64,000 nucleotides of DNA from Paenibacillus mucilaginosus 3016 (GCF_000250655.1 NC_016935.1:2684001-2748000); one strand, 5' to 3'. Positions 49,005 through 59,269 are shown, counted from the stretch's first letter. Translations and numbers: made by a program. Notes: generated by a model from the sequence alone, not told the origin.

Positions 49005-51164
49005 ATGTCGAATGCGAACCTGTTTTTTAACGCACACCATGCACCGATCGGCGCTTTTGCCAGTTTTACGTTGGGCTTCCGCGGCAAGCGCGGCGGATTG
49101 GGCCTGGAGCTCGGCAAGCCTGCCGACGAGAATATCTATATCGGCTTTGAGTCCCGCAGCGGGGGGTATTATGAGGCGCTCCCGTTCTTCGAAGAGGTCG
49201 AGGATGCCAGCAGCCGCTATGACGTGGAGAAGGCGGGAGAAAAGGGTAAGGCGAGCGGCCTGGTCTCCTTCGGAGAAAGCTTGATCACGCGGGAGTTCAA
49301 GACGGGCACGGATACGTGGCGGGCGGGAGACCTGACGTTCCGCGTGTATTCGCCGGTCCGCTCCGTGCCCGATCCGGGGGCAGCCGACCCGGTCCGGCTC
49401 AAGGAAGCGATCGTGCCGGCCGTCTTCGCCGAGCTGACGCTCGATAACACGCAGGGCACCACCGCGCGCCGGGGCTTCTTCGGCTATGAGGGCAGCGACC
49501 CCTACAGTGCGATGCGCCGACTGGACGACACGGCGCAGGGCGGGCTGACAGGAGTCGGACAAGGACGGTCCACAGCGATCGCCACGAAGGACGAAGGCGT
49601 GGTCAGCGCGCTCGGCTTCTCGCTGGAGCGCATCCTGGAGGCGAAGTTCCCGCACAACTACGCCTTCGGTCTCGGCGGCACGGGCGCACTGCTGATGGAA
49701 GTGCCTCCCGGCGAGAAGCGCACTTACCGCTTCGCGGTCTGCTTTTACCGCGGGGGTCTGGTCACGTCGGGGATCGACGCGTCCTACTACTACGCCCGCT
49801 ACTTCCATTCCATTGAGGAAGTGGCCGGCTATGCGCTGGACCGGTTCGCCGACCTAACGGCTTCCTGCGCCGCCGCCGACGAGTGGATCGGTGCCGAAGC
49901 GCTGTCCCCGGACCAGCGGTTCATGCTCGACCACGCGATCCACAGCTACTACGGCAGCACACAGCTGCTGGATGCCTCCGGCCAAGCGATCTGGGTCGTC
50001 AACGAGGGCGAGTACCGGATGATGAACACGCTGGACTTGACGGCGGACCAGCTGTTCTATGAGCTCATCATGAACCCGTGGACGGTGCGCAACGAGCTTG
50101 AGCTGTTCGTGAACCGGTACAGCTACGAGGATAAGGTGCGCTTCCCCGGCGACGAGACGGAGTATCCGGGCGGCCTGACGTTCACGCATGATATGGGCGT
50201 GGCGAACGTATTCTCCCGCCCGCAGTATTCCGCTTACGAGCTGGCCGGCATCAGCGACTGCTTCTCCTACATGAGCCATGAGGAGCTCGTCAACTGGCTC
50301 TGCTGCGCACTCGTCTACATCGAGCAGACGCAGGACCGGGAGTTTGCGGCGAAGCAGCTGCCGGTGATCCGGCAGTGCTTCGAGAGCATGCTGAACCGGG
50401 ATCATCCCGAAGCGGAGAAGCGCAACGGGCTGATGGGCCTCGACAGCAGCCGCACGCAGGGCGGCGCGGAGATCTCGACCTACGACAGCCTGGACGTGTC
50501 GCTGGGCCAGTCGCGCAACAACATCTACCTCGCCGGCAAGTGCTGGGCGGTCTATGTCGGGCTCGAGAAGCTGTTCGCACATGAAGGCCTCGGCGAGCTC
50601 TCCCGCGAAGCGGGTCTGCAGGCGGAGCGATGCGCTTCGACGATCGCCGCCCAGCTGACGGACGGCGGCTATATTCCGGCCGTGATCGGCGAGAACAACG
50701 ATTCCCGGATCATCCCGGCGATCGAGGGGCTCGTGTTCCCTTACTTCACGGGCTGCGGGGAGGCCCTCGAGCCCCAGGGCCGCTTCGGTACGTACATCCA
50801 GGCGCTCACGAAGCACCTGGAGACCGTGCTCGCACCGGGCGTGTGCCTGTTCGAAGACGGTGCCTGGAAGCTGTCTTCGACGAGCAATAACTCCTGGCTC
50901 AGCAAAATCTACCTGTGCCAGTTCATCGCAAGAACGATTCTCGGCGTCTCCCGGGATGAGGGCGGGGCGAAAGCCGATGCGGCGCACGTCCGCTGGCTGC
51001 TCCATCCGCAGCTGTCCTACTGGTGCTGGAGCGACCAGATCCTCTCCGGGGAGATTATCGGCAGCAAGTATTATCCGCGCGGCGTCACCGCGATTCTATG
51101 GCTCTATGAAAAGAAAGGCAGCCGCTTGATCCAAGCGGAAGAAGCAGGAGGAGTGGCACAATGA
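49005..51164 (+). CDS. Beta-xylosidase, glycoside hydrolase family 52
   Basis: A 719-residue cytoplasmic enzyme without a signal peptide. Almost the whole length reads as GH52, from [20 protein letters not shown] at the start through [18 protein letters not shown] to [15 protein letters not shown]. Glu334 and Asp494 (in [10 protein letters not shown]) keep the 160-residue spacing of the nucleophile and acid reported for Geobacillus GH52 (E335, D495), so catalysis should be intact. It releases xylose from short xylo-oligosaccharides. GAGGGAGGA lies before ATG 49005. The stop overlaps the ATG of the GH67 gene (ATGA), so the two are coupled. Confidence 0.95.
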   Translation: MSNANLFFNAHHAPIGAFASFTLGFRGKRGGLGLELGKPADENIYIGFESRSGGYYEALPFFEEVEDASSRYDVEKAGEKGKASGLVSFGESLITREFKTGTDTWRAGDLTFRVYSPVRSVPDPGAADPVRLKEAIVPAVFAELTLDNTQGTTARRGFFGYEGSDPYSAMRRLDDTAQGGLTGVGQGRSTAIATKDEGVVSALGFSLERILEAKFPHNYAFGLGGTGALLMEVPPGEKRTYRFAVCFYRGGLVTSGIDASYYYARYFHSIEEVAGYALDRFADLTASCAAADEWIGAEALSPDQRFMLDHAIHSYYGSTQLLDASGQAIWVVNEGEYRMMNTLDLTADQLFYELIMNPWTVRNELELFVNRYSYEDKVRFPGDETEYPGGLTFTHDMGVANVFSRPQYSAYELAGISDCFSYMSHEELVNWLCCALVYIEQTQDREFAAKQLPVIRQCFESMLNRDHPEAEKRNGLMGLDSSRTQGGAEISTYDSLDVSLGQSRNNIYLAGKCWAVYVGLEKLFAHEGLGELSREAGLQAERCASTIAAQLTDGGYIPAVIGENNDSRIIPAIEGLVFPYFTGCGEALEPQGRFGTYIQALTKHLETVLAPGVCLFEDGAWKLSSTSNNSWLSKIYLCQFIARTILGVSRDEGGAKADAAHVRWLLHPQLSYWCWSDQILSGEIIGSKYYPRGVTAILWLYEKKGSRLIQAEEAGGVAQ

Positions 51165-53242
51165 GTGAGAAGGAGAACGGGAAGCAGGCTGCGGGATATG
51201 ACGCGTGGCTTGGAACCCTGGAAGGAACAGGAAAGGGGACGATCGAAGGAGCCGGGGCGTGGTTCGGCACGGTCATCGTCAACGAACAGCATGAAGTGAT
51301 TGAATCCGCGCGTGCGGAGTGGTGCAAAGCCGCAGAGGAACTGTACGGCATCCAGCCTTCCGTGAGTCAAACGGCCGGGGAGGGGGCATCCGGCCTGCTC
51401 CTCGGCACATTCGGCAGCAGTGCGCTGCTGGATGAAGCCCTCGGTCCGGATGCCTCGTCAGCTGTGACGGGGCCGGAGGGCTTCCTCATCCGCGCCGACC
51501 GGGAGCGGCGCCGCATCGCTGTAGGCGCCAAGACGCCCGCAGGCGTGCTGTACGGCGTGTTCCATCTTCTGCGCCTGCTCCGTACCGGGGCGGTGCCGGA
51601 GGAGCTGAACGCCGTGGAGAATCCGGTAAACGGGCTGCGGATGATCAACCAGTGGGACAACATGGACGGCAGCATCGAACGCGGCTATGCCGGGAAGTCC
51701 ATTTTCTACGAGAACAACCGGATCACGGAGAACCTGGACCGCATCCGCGACTATGCGCGCCTGCTCGCTTCGACGGGGATCAATGCGATCGCGATCAACA
51801 ACGTGAACGTGCACCGGTACGAAACCATGCTGCTCACGAAGGAGTACCTTCCGGATGTGGCCAAGATAGCGGCCGTCTTCCGCGCTTATGCGATCAAGCT
51901 CTTCCTCAGCATCAACTATGCGAGCCCGCTCGAGATCGGCGGCCTGTCCACGGCAGACCCGCTTGATCCGAACGTCCGCGCATGGTGGAAGAGCACGGCA
52001 GCTGACGTGTATGCCGCCATTCCGGACTTCGGCGGCTTCCTCGTCAAGGCGGATTCCGAGAACCGTCCCGGCCCGTTCACGTACGGACGGGATCATGCCG
52101 ACGGCTCCAACATGCTCGCGGAGGCGCTGCAGCCTTATGGCGGCCTGGTGATCTGGCGCTGCTTCGTGTATAACTGCAAGCAGGACTGGCGCGACCGCCA
52201 GACGGACCGGGCGCGGGCGGCTTACGATCACTTCATGCCGCTGGACGGCCGCTTCCTGGACAACGTCATCCTGCAGATCAAGAACGGCCCGATGGACTTC
52301 CAGGTGCGGGAGCCGGTCTCCCCGCTCTTCGGCGGGCTGGAGGCGACCAACCAGGTCATCGAGTTCCAGATCACCCAGGAATATACGGGACAGCAGCGTC
52401 ATCTCTGCTACCTGGTGCCGCAGTGGAAGGAAGTGCTCGACTTTGATACGTATGCGAAGGGCGAAGGCTCCCCGGTGAAGCGGATCGTGGACGGTTCGAT
52501 GTTCGGCAGCCGCCACAGCGGTTTCGCTGCGGTCTCCAACATCGGCGATGACACGAACTGGACCGGACACCTGCTGGCGCAGGCGAATCTGTACGGCTTC
52601 GGCCGGCTGGCCTGGAATCCCGAGCTGTCCGCTGAGGAGATTTCCAGGGAATGGATCCGGCAGACGTTCGGTGCGGAGGAGCAGGTCGTCCGTACCGTGA
52701 TGGGGATGCTCATGGATTCCTGGAGCATCTACGAGTCCTATACGGCGCCTCTCGGCGTGGGCTGGATGGTCAATCCCGATCACCACTACGGGCCGAATGT
52801 GGACGGGTATGAGTATTCGAAGTGGGGCACGTACCATTTTGCCGACTGTCATGGGATCGGTGTGGACCGCACCGTGGCCACCGGAACGGGGTACACGGCG
52901 CAGTACAAGGGACGCAACGCTGAGGTCTACGAGTCGCCGGCCGACTGCCCGGACGAGCTGCTGCTGTTCTTCCACCACGTGCCGTACACGCACCGGCTGC
53001 ATTCGGGCAAAACCGTCATTCAGCACATCTACAACACGCACTTCGAAGGCGTCGAGCGGGCGGACGGGCTGAAGGAAGCATGGGCCGGTCTCGCCGGCTC
53101 CCTTCCGGATGAGCTGCACGGGCAGGTAGCCGAGCGTCTCGCGCACCAGGCGGTGCACGCCCGGGAATGGCGTGACATCATCAACACGTACTTCTACCGC
53201 AAGAGCGGTATCGCGGATGAGCAGGGGCGCACGATCTATTGA
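51161..53242 (+). CDS. aguA: Alpha-glucuronidase, glycoside hydrolase family 67
   Basis: A 693-residue intracellular enzyme that removes (4-O-methyl)glucuronic acid from the non-reducing end of aldouronates. The barrel starts [25 protein letters not shown] and ends in a helical C-terminal domain. Catalytic residues line up with Geobacillus AguA (E285, D364, E392) at identical spacing: Glu300 in KADSENRPG, Asp379 in GPMDF and Glu407 in QITQEY. Typical GH67 length. It overlaps the GH52 gene by four bases. The methylglucuronate released would feed the uxuA operon just upstream. Confidence 0.96.
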   Translation: MSEKENGKQAAGYDAWLGTLEGTGKGTIEGAGAWFGTVIVNEQHEVIESARAEWCKAAEELYGIQPSVSQTAGEGASGLLLGTFGSSALLDEALGPDASSAVTGPEGFLIRADRERRRIAVGAKTPAGVLYGVFHLLRLLRTGAVPEELNAVENPVNGLRMINQWDNMDGSIERGYAGKSIFYENNRITENLDRIRDYARLLASTGINAIAINNVNVHRYETMLLTKEYLPDVAKIAAVFRAYAIKLFLSINYASPLEIGGLSTADPLDPNVRAWWKSTAADVYAAIPDFGGFLVKADSENRPGPFTYGRDHADGSNMLAEALQPYGGLVIWRCFVYNCKQDWRDRQTDRARAAYDHFMPLDGRFLDNVILQIKNGPMDFQVREPVSPLFGGLEATNQVIEFQITQEYTGQQRHLCYLVPQWKEVLDFDTYAKGEGSPVKRIVDGSMFGSRHSGFAAVSNIGDDTNWTGHLLAQANLYGFGRLAWNPELSAEEISREWIRQTFGAEEQVVRTVMGMLMDSWSIYESYTAPLGVGWMVNPDHHYGPNVDGYEYSKWGTYHFADCHGIGVDRTVATGTGYTAQYKGRNAEVYESPADCPDELLLFFHHVPYTHRLHSGKTVIQHIYNTHFEGVERADGLKEAWAGLAGSLPDELHGQVAERLAHQAVHAREWRDIINTYFYRKSGIADEQGRTIY

Positions 53243-53486
53243 TCCGGTGCTGCATGAAGCCATGGATCCTGTGGTACATGGAGCAGTGAGGCCTTGCGCA
53301 GATCGGAAAGGCGAAGCGGCCCGGGGGCTGCAGTAAAGCTGGTAAAAGTAACGGCAGGGACGAAAGTGCCCTCTGCTTCTCGAACCGTTTGTGCGAGCAG
53401 GAGAATGGATGGCGGGAGCTGTTACTTGAACGGGAAGGGCACTCCACAATGGGAGTCATCAGCGGCCGGCCTATCCCCGGCGCTCC

Positions 53487-53611
53487 TTGTAACTTGTGAC
53501 GGCAAACGCCCGGTCCTTGCCTGTTCGTTGTAAATTTTGATGGCAAACAGCCCGGTCCTTGCCCGCACGTTGTAACTTGTGACGGCAAACGGCACGATCC
53601 TCGCTATTCGC
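53487..53611. repeat. Three tandem copies of a 41-42 bp intergenic repeat
   Basis: Copies start at TTGTAA 53487, 53528 and 53570. Each reads TTGTAACTTGTGACGGCAAA with small variation, then CGCCCGGTCCTTGCC and a variable end. The third is truncated after about 40 bases. No gene is supported between 53243 and 54189. Between the GH67 stop and 53486 nothing else was recognised. Confidence 0.8.
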
Positions 53612-53649
53612 AGAGGCAGATAGGGAGATTTGCCGGTTGTCTCGGCAGA

Positions 53650-53838
53650 TAGCGGAACTGTAGTGCGCTGTTGCCGGGATCATGGCGAGCTGTAACGTAT
53701 TAGCGGAACTGAGGTTCGCTATTTGGGCCTGGAGGGGGAGAAACCCTCGATTCTCAAGCCAATAAGTAACCTGAGTTCCGCTATTTCTCAGGAAATGATG
53801 GGAAATAATGCGATAAGGCATCTGATTTCCGCTATTTT
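53650..53838. repeat. Palindromic repeat cluster built on AGCGGAACT
   Basis: The motif TAGCGGAACTG occurs at 53650 and 53701 in plus orientation and as CTGAGTTCCGCTATTT (53771) and CTGATTTCCGCTATTTT (53822) in minus orientation. The inner pair, AGCGGAACTGAGGTT (53702-53716) and AACCTGAGTTCCGCT (53769-53783), are inverted with one mismatch. Between them TTGG/CCAA and GAGGG/CCCTC add further stems, giving one long stem-loop. A smaller hairpin, AGGGCGG/CCGCCCT, lies at about 53889-53912. Confidence 0.7.
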
Positions 53839-54065
53839 AAGTACTCCTTCGAAGGGCAGATCAGAGGGGACTAAGTAGATAAAATTTCAGGGCGGGGCTT
53901 GTCTTCCGCCCTACTTTGCTTTGGGTTCAGTAGAGCCACGCAGAGAGTAGATGAGAGAGGGAGACGAATGGTGGGCTCGAAATTTTACGGGCTGCCTTTC
54001 GCATCGTGACCTCTCCGCTAAAAAACACGACTTCAAAAGCGGTTGGAACCCATCCCCATTCCACA

Positions 54066-54092
54066 CCCCCGATCCGGGGGTTTTCTTATTTT
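54066..54092 (+). terminator. Strong isolated terminator
   Basis: CCCCC (54066-54070) and GGGGG (54076-54080) enclose GATCC and are followed by TTTTCTTATTTTTT. The nearest upstream stop codon is 824 bp away, so this may end an unannotated non-coding transcript. A TATAAT box (54142-54147) after it probably serves the ABC operon, although no good -35 is visible. Confidence 0.75.
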
Positions 54093-54189
54093 TTAAAAGA
54101 ATTCGAGGATTGCCCTCATTTAGCCCAGCGCCTGCACTCTCTATAATGAAGGTAACAAGCGCAAGCGAAACCAAATGAGAGGTGATCGT

Positions 54190-55155
54190 ATGAACCGTGC
54201 TGCAGGTCCGGCCATCCAGGCCGCTTCCGGCCTCAAGAAAAAACGCGGGGCGTTCCTGAAGCGCTGGGACGCTCCGATTGCGGGCTATCTGTTCATCATG
54301 CCATGGCTGATCGGTTTTATCGGGCTGACCGCCTATCCGATGCTGCTGTCCCTGTATTACTCCTTCACCGACTATACGCTGATGGAGCCGGTCCAGTGGG
54401 TGGGCTTCCGCAACTATGAGCGGATCTTCACCATCGACGAGAAGTTCGCGCAGTCCGTAAAAGTAACGTTCCTCTATGTGCTCGCTTCCGTTCCGCTGAA
54501 GCTGATCGCGGCGCTGGCCGTAGCCTTGATCCTGAACAAGGCGGTACGCGGTATATCCGCTTACCGGACGGCGATTTACTTCCCTTCGCTCATCGGGGGC
54601 AGCATCGCGGTGTCGCTGCTGTGGCGCAACATTTTTGGCGTCGACGGCTTCTTCAACAGCGTACTGGCGCTCTTCGGCATCGAAGGCCGGGGCTGGATCA
54701 CGAACCCGGATACCGCGCTCTGGTCGCTCATTCTGCTCACGGTGTGGCAGTTCGGCTCCTCGATGGTCATCTTCCTGGCCGGGCTGAAGCAGATTCCGAA
54801 GGACCTGTACGAAGCTTCTTCGGTGGACGGCGCGAGCCGGTGGATGCAGTTCCGGAAGATCACGCTTCCGATGCTCTCCCCGACGCTGTACTTCAATCTC
54901 GTGATGGGGATCATCAATGCGTTCCAGATGTTCACCTCAGCCTTCGTCATCACGAACGGCGGTCCGATGAACTCTACCATGGTGTACGCGATGTATCTGT
55001 ATGAGCGGGCGTTCAGCTCCTACCAGCTCGGCTATGCGTCGGCTCTGGCGTGGGTTATGCTGCTGATGATCGTCGCCGTCTCGGTGACGGTGGCGGCCAC
55101 GTCCAAATACTGGGTGTTCTACGAAGGCGAAGCCGGGGGGAGGAAGGGCGCATGA
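54190..55155 (+). CDS. CUT1 sugar ABC transporter permease, UgpA/MalF-like
   Basis: A 321-residue six-helix permease: PIAGYLFIMPWLIGFIGLTA starts helix 1 and the EAA loop reads YEASSVDGASRWMQFRKITLP near residue 215. ATG 54190 follows AGAGGTGA. It is of the shorter UgpA/LacF type rather than LplB, so it is not a duplicate of the other permeases here. It overlaps the next permease by ATGA and forms the transporter with it and the lipoprotein at 57965. The setting after GH52-GH67 suggests xylo- or aldouronate oligosaccharides. Confidence 0.9.
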   Translation: MNRAAGPAIQAASGLKKKRGAFLKRWDAPIAGYLFIMPWLIGFIGLTAYPMLLSLYYSFTDYTLMEPVQWVGFRNYERIFTIDEKFAQSVKVTFLYVLASVPLKLIAALAVALILNKAVRGISAYRTAIYFPSLIGGSIAVSLLWRNIFGVDGFFNSVLALFGIEGRGWITNPDTALWSLILLTVWQFGSSMVIFLAGLKQIPKDLYEASSVDGASRWMQFRKITLPMLSPTLYFNLVMGIINAFQMFTSAFVITNGGPMNSTMVYAMYLYERAFSSYQLGYASALAWVMLLMIVAVSVTVAATSKYWVFYEGEAGGRKGA

Positions 55156-55982
55156 AGAACGTCGCACGGCATGCTTTTATGATTCTTTTCAGCCTGATCA
55201 TGGTGTATCCGGTGATCTGGTGGATCGGCGCCTCGCTCAAGTCGAACAGCGAGCTGAGCTCGCCGAATCTCTTCCCGGCCAAGCCGAAGTGGAGCAACTT
55301 CACGGACGGCTGGTACTCCGTGCCGGGGCACTCCTTCACCGAGTTCTATGTGAACACGTTCAGCCTGGAGATTGCGGTGCTGATCGCTACGCTGCTCTCC
55401 AGCACACTCGTCGCGTTCGGCTTCGGACGGCTTGATTTTCCGCTGAAGCGGTTCTGGTTCTCGCTGCTCATGCTGACGCTGATGCTCCCCGGCCAGGTGC
55501 TCATCATCCCGCAGTATGCGATGTTCCACCAGCTCGGCTGGGTGAACACGTACCTTCCGTTCGTCGTACCGCATCTGCTGGCGGGCGGGGCCGGCGGCAC
55601 CTTCTTCGTCTTCCTGCTTGTGCAGTTCGTGCGGGGGATACCAAGAGAGCTGGACGAATCGGCCAAAATGGACGGCTGCTCCTGGTTCGGCATCTACCTG
55701 CGGATCATCATGCCGCTGATGAAGCCGGCGATCGTGACCGTCACGATCTTCTGCTTCCTGTGGAACTGGGACGACTTCCTCGGCCACCTGCTCTATCTGA
55801 ACTCGGTCGATAAATACACGGTAGGTCTGGCGATCCGGATGATCAACGATTCCCAGGCGGGCCAGCAGTGGGGTCAGCTCCTGGCGATGTCCCTGGTCTC
55901 GATCGTGCCGGCGACCCTGCTGTTCATGTTCCTGCAGCGGTATTTTGTGGAAGGCATTGCAACCTCGGGGATTAAGGGCTAA
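55152..55982 (+). CDS. CUT1 sugar ABC transporter permease, UgpE/MalG-like
   Basis: A 276-residue permease with the EAA loop DESAKMDGCSWFGIYLRIIMP and the C-terminal YFVEGIATSGIKG, typical of MalG/UgpE partners. ATG 55152 overlaps the upstream stop. A strong terminator (56010-56058) follows, separating the permeases from the sensor kinase gene, so either partial read-through or a new promoter serves the downstream genes. Confidence 0.92.
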   Translation: MKNVARHAFMILFSLIMVYPVIWWIGASLKSNSELSSPNLFPAKPKWSNFTDGWYSVPGHSFTEFYVNTFSLEIAVLIATLLSSTLVAFGFGRLDFPLKRFWFSLLMLTLMLPGQVLIIPQYAMFHQLGWVNTYLPFVVPHLLAGGAGGTFFVFLLVQFVRGIPRELDESAKMDGCSWFGIYLRIIMPLMKPAIVTVTIFCFLWNWDDFLGHLLYLNSVDKYTVGLAIRMINDSQAGQQWGQLLAMSLVSIVPATLLFMFLQRYFVEGIATSGIKG

Positions 55983-56009
55983 CATGAGTACAGGTTAACA
56001 GAAGACCGG

Positions 56010-56058
56010 AAGGGCAAAGCGGCGAAGCGGCGGGGATTTCGCTGCTTTGCCTTTTGTC
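56010..56058 (+). terminator. Terminator after the permease pair
   Basis: AGGGCAAAGC (56011-56020) pairs with GCTTTGCCTT (56044-56053) with one wobble, extended by GGCGAA/TTTCGCT inside, and followed by TTGTCTTG. Confidence 0.75.
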
Positions 56059-56097
56059 TTGAATGACTGAATGACGCGCAGGCGGGGGATCTCAGCT

Positions 56098-57849
56098 ATG
56101 ACCAATCCGTTCAAACAATACCGGGTCGACCGGTTGTTCTTTCGCAGCTTCGCGGCACTGATCATCGCCGTGCTGGCCATTACAGCGGTTGCCAGCTTCC
56201 GGATCTCGTCCAAGGAGCTGGCGACGACCACTTCGTATTATCAGCAGCAGCTGCTGGGGGAGCTCAACAATGAGATTGCCGCCCGGCTCGTGACGGTCGA
56301 GCAGATCTCGCTGTCGACCTCCCGGGACGGTGAGCTGATCTCGTTCCTGGCCGAGCGGCGGGACGACTTCGAGCGGCTGCAGCAGTCGAAGAAGGTGGCC
56401 CAGACTCTGGCCAATCTCACATACTCCATCCCGCTAATCCAGGGGATCGACCTCTATATGGACCGTCCGGTGATGGGCGACCCGAAGAATTACATCCAGT
56501 TCCGGGACTTGTCGCAGGCGCCGGGGGAAGTGTGGTTCGAGGCGATGAAGAGCAACGATTACGCCTGGTCTTCCGAGCATTCGATTCCGAGCGTGCAGGG
56601 CGACGTGCCCGTGCTCAGCTTCTCCCGGAACATTATGACGACGGACAGCCGGAAGCTCGGCGTCCTGATCATTCACGTGAAGGCGGATACGATCCGGGCG
56701 ATCCTTGCCGGCCATTCGGAGGAGGCGAACCGGGTTATGCTGGACGACAGCGGCAGCCCGCTGCTGAAGTCAGGGAATATTCCCCTGGAAGCGATCCCCT
56801 CCGGCTGGCTGGACCCGGCGCAGAAGGAGTCGGGGTACGCCCGCATGAAGACCGGCCCGCAGTCCGCCGATACGCTGCTCGTGTACTCGAAGTCGCCGGA
56901 CACGCACTGGACGATCGTGGAGGTGACGCCCTGGAGCCGCATCTCGGCCGGCAGCTACCGCCTCGCGGAGGTGATCGCTCTGATCGGCGTGGCGGCGGTC
57001 GTCCTGACGCTGCTGCTCACCCACTGGCTGAGCAGACAGTTCACGAAGCCGATCAAGCTGCTCCTCTCGGCGATGGGCTCCTACACGCCGGGACGCCAGA
57101 AGTCCGAGCTGCCGGAGGATTACCGCAACGAGTTCGGCGTGCTGTTCTCCGGCTACCGCAAGCAGAACGAGCGGATCGAAGAGCTGTACCTCTCGCTGCA
57201 GCGCCGTTACGAGCTGCAGCGGCAGGCTGAGATTGAGGCGCTGCAGGCCAATATCAATCCCCACTTCCTGTACAACACGCTGGACCAGCTGAACTGGATG
57301 GCGATTGCGGCAGGGCAGGGCGGGATGAGCCGAATCCTGGAGCTGATGGGCCGGATGTTCCGGATCGGGCTGTCGAACGGCAGCAGCTTCATCTCCATCG
57401 GCGACGAGCTCCTGCATGTCGAGAGCTACCTGGAGATCCAGCAGCTGCGCTGGGGCAGCGGCCTGGAGTATGAGATCGATGTGCCGTCCGAGCTCAAGAC
57501 GCTCTACATCCCGAAGCTTACGCTGCAGCCTTTTATCGAGAATTCGGTCACCCATGGATTCCACGGCCGGCGCGAAGGTCGGATCTTGCTGAGCCTGTCC
57601 CTTGGCAGCGGCATCATTACGATCCGGATCGAGGATAACGGCTGCGGACTCCGCGGGAAGGCGGAGGACCGGCCTCAGCGGCCGACCGGGGGCTATGGCA
57701 TCCGCAACGTCAGAGAACGGCTGCTCGGCTACTTCGGCGAAGGCTTCGGGGTCACGCTGGAGGACCGGGAGGAGGGGGGCACCCGGGTAACGGTCCGCAT
57801 TCCCGAGCTGCCCCAGCCTCCGGTGACCGAGCGACCGGCTGAACCGTAA
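56098..57849 (+). CDS. Sensor histidine kinase, YesM/LytS type
   Basis: A 583-residue membrane kinase. Helix 1 (FFRSFAALIIAVLAITAVASF) and helix 2 (VIALIGVAAVVLTLLLTHWLS, near 290-310) frame an extracellular sensor of about 250 residues. A HAMP-like linker leads to the His_kinase domain with the phosphate-accepting His389 in NINPHFLYNTLDQL. The ATPase domain shows IENSVTHGFHGR (N box), EDNGCGL (G1) and GGYGIRNVRERL (G2). ATG 56098 follows GGCGGGGGA. Its partner is the YesN regulator at 59386; the binding-protein gene lies between them. It probably senses the sugar-loaded lipoprotein or the sugar itself. Confidence 0.92.
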   Translation: MTNPFKQYRVDRLFFRSFAALIIAVLAITAVASFRISSKELATTTSYYQQQLLGELNNEIAARLVTVEQISLSTSRDGELISFLAERRDDFERLQQSKKVAQTLANLTYSIPLIQGIDLYMDRPVMGDPKNYIQFRDLSQAPGEVWFEAMKSNDYAWSSEHSIPSVQGDVPVLSFSRNIMTTDSRKLGVLIIHVKADTIRAILAGHSEEANRVMLDDSGSPLLKSGNIPLEAIPSGWLDPAQKESGYARMKTGPQSADTLLVYSKSPDTHWTIVEVTPWSRISAGSYRLAEVIALIGVAAVVLTLLLTHWLSRQFTKPIKLLLSAMGSYTPGRQKSELPEDYRNEFGVLFSGYRKQNERIEELYLSLQRRYELQRQAEIEALQANINPHFLYNTLDQLNWMAIAAGQGGMSRILELMGRMFRIGLSNGSSFISIGDELLHVESYLEIQQLRWGSGLEYEIDVPSELKTLYIPKLTLQPFIENSVTHGFHGRREGRILLSLSLGSGIITIRIEDNGCGLRGKAEDRPQRPTGGYGIRNVRERLLGYFGEGFGVTLEDREEGGTRVTVRIPELPQPPVTERPAEP

Positions 57850-57914
57850 GGCATCCTTCGTATATTTTGAAGGAGATTGTGCATCTCTCTTCTACCCAAG
57901 GAGAATCGGTCTTG

Positions 57915-57946
57915 GTACGATAATCGTACGGCATCTACCATATAAT
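57915..57946 (+). promoter_or_regulatory. Palindrome and -10 box before the binding-protein gene
   Basis: GTACGATAATCGTAC (57915-57929) is a perfect 7-1-7 palindrome. TATAAT (57941-57946) follows after 11 bp, so the palindrome covers the -35 zone. A clear -35 box is missing, as expected of an activator-dependent promoter. The YesN-type regulator encoded downstream is a candidate ligand. Confidence 0.6.
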
Positions 57947-57964
57947 GCAGGGGGATCGATAAGC

Positions 57965-59269
57965 ATGTTGAAATGGAAACGTTCTCTACACGTACTGCTC
58001 GTCGGAGCGCTCGCCGGCTCTCTCGCGGCTTGCAGCAGCGGGGCCGGCACGAACACCGGAGGAAACGGCAGCGGAGCCGCAGCGGCAGGAGACGGCAAAG
58101 TGAAGCTGCGCATCATGTGGTGGGGCTCGGCGGAGCGCCACGATGCGACGAAAGCGGTGCTCGACTTATACACGAAGCAGCATCCGAATGTAACCTTCGA
58201 GCCGGAGTTCTCCGGGATGGACGGCTATCTGGACAAGCTGTCCACGCAGGCGGCGTCGAACAATGCGCCGGATATATTCCAGCTGGATCCGGGCTGGATC
58301 TCGGACTGGGCGGCGCGAAGCCAGCTGGCGCCACTGACGCCGGAGGTCGATCTCGCCAAGGTGGACCCGAAGGTGCTCTCGGGAGGGCAGGCCGGCGGCA
58401 AGCAGGTGGCCGTGCCGCTCGGGTCCGTCGCCTACGGCATGATCTACGACAAGGCCGCACTCGACAAGGTGGGCATTGCCGCTCCGAAGGACGGCTGGAC
58501 CTGGGACGATTTCTTCGCGATGGCGAAGGAAACCAAAGGCAAGCTGCCGAAGGGCCAATACTTCACGAAGGACTTTGCCGGCGACTACTTTGCTTACAGC
58601 GCCTACCAGTACAGCAAGGGCAAAGGAACGATCATTACGAACGACGGCAAGTTCAATCTCGACCGGGAGTCTTTCCTCGAGTGGACGAACCAGTTCGCCG
58701 AGCTCCGCAAGGAAGGGATCGTTCCGCCGGCGGATCTCAATGCGTCGGATAAGGAATTCGACCCGACGATGGACCTGATGGTGTCGGGCAAAATCATTTT
58801 CCGCCTGAGCTTCTCCAACAACTACGGAGCCTGGGACAGTCTGAAGAAAGGCGCCTACGCTCTCGTGACAATGCCGCGCGGGAAGGAAGCCGGCGGCTGG
58901 CTGAAGCCTTCGATGTTCTTCGGCGTCTCCGCCCACTCGAAGAACGCGGAGGAGGCCAAGAAGTTCGTGAACTGGTTCGTGAACGATCCGGAGGCCGGCA
59001 AAATTCTGAAGACGGTCCGCGGCCTTCCGGTGAACAAGGACATCGCCGCTTCTCTGGAATCGGTCATGAGCGAGACGGACAAGATCGGTCTGGCGCTGCT
59101 GCACGCCACGCAGAAGGACGGACAGACCTACACGCCGGGCGCGAAGGGATGGACGAACTTCATCGACAAGGATTGGCCGCTGGTCCGCGACCAGCTCAGC
59201 TTCGGCAAGCTGTCGCCGGAGGCCGCCTTCGATCAGCTGAAGAAGAGCGCGCAGAACTACGAGAAATAA
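57965..59269 (+). CDS. Extracellular sugar-binding lipoprotein, UgpB/MalE-like
   Basis: A 434-residue solute-binding protein. The signal peptide ends GSLAAC (Cys23) and is followed by a Gly/Ala-rich linker. KLRIMWWGSAERHDATKAVLDLY is the standard opening of group 1 sugar-binding proteins, and VPLGSVAYGMIYDKAALDKVG and GWTWDDFFAMAKETKGKLP are typical inner segments. GGGGG precedes ATG 57965. It serves the two permeases at 54190-55982 although the sensor kinase gene is inserted between them. Its own promoter would allow the high binding-protein level these systems need. Confidence 0.92.
   Translation: MLKWKRSLHVLLVGALAGSLAACSSGAGTNTGGNGSGAAAAGDGKVKLRIMWWGSAERHDATKAVLDLYTKQHPNVTFEPEFSGMDGYLDKLSTQAASNNAPDIFQLDPGWISDWAARSQLAPLTPEVDLAKVDPKVLSGGQAGGKQVAVPLGSVAYGMIYDKAALDKVGIAAPKDGWTWDDFFAMAKETKGKLPKGQYFTKDFAGDYFAYSAYQYSKGKGTIITNDGKFNLDRESFLEWTNQFAELRKEGIVPPADLNASDKEFDPTMDLMVSGKIIFRLSFSNNYGAWDSLKKGAYALVTMPRGKEAGGWLKPSMFFGVSAHSKNAEEAKKFVNWFVNDPEAGKILKTVRGLPVNKDIAASLESVMSETDKIGLALLHATQKDGQTYTPGAKGWTNFIDKDWPLVRDQLSFGKLSPEAAFDQLKKSAQNYEK

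Noticed and set aside
53990-54065. tRNA-like 3' half
   Set aside because: GGTTGGAACCC superficially resembles a T arm, but no matching acceptor stem, anticodon arm or conserved T-loop bases could be placed.
53951-54178. 75-codon plus-strand frame before the xylan ABC operon
   Set aside because: It reads through a strong terminator and has no domain character; the GAGAGAGGGAGACG near it precedes other frames as well.
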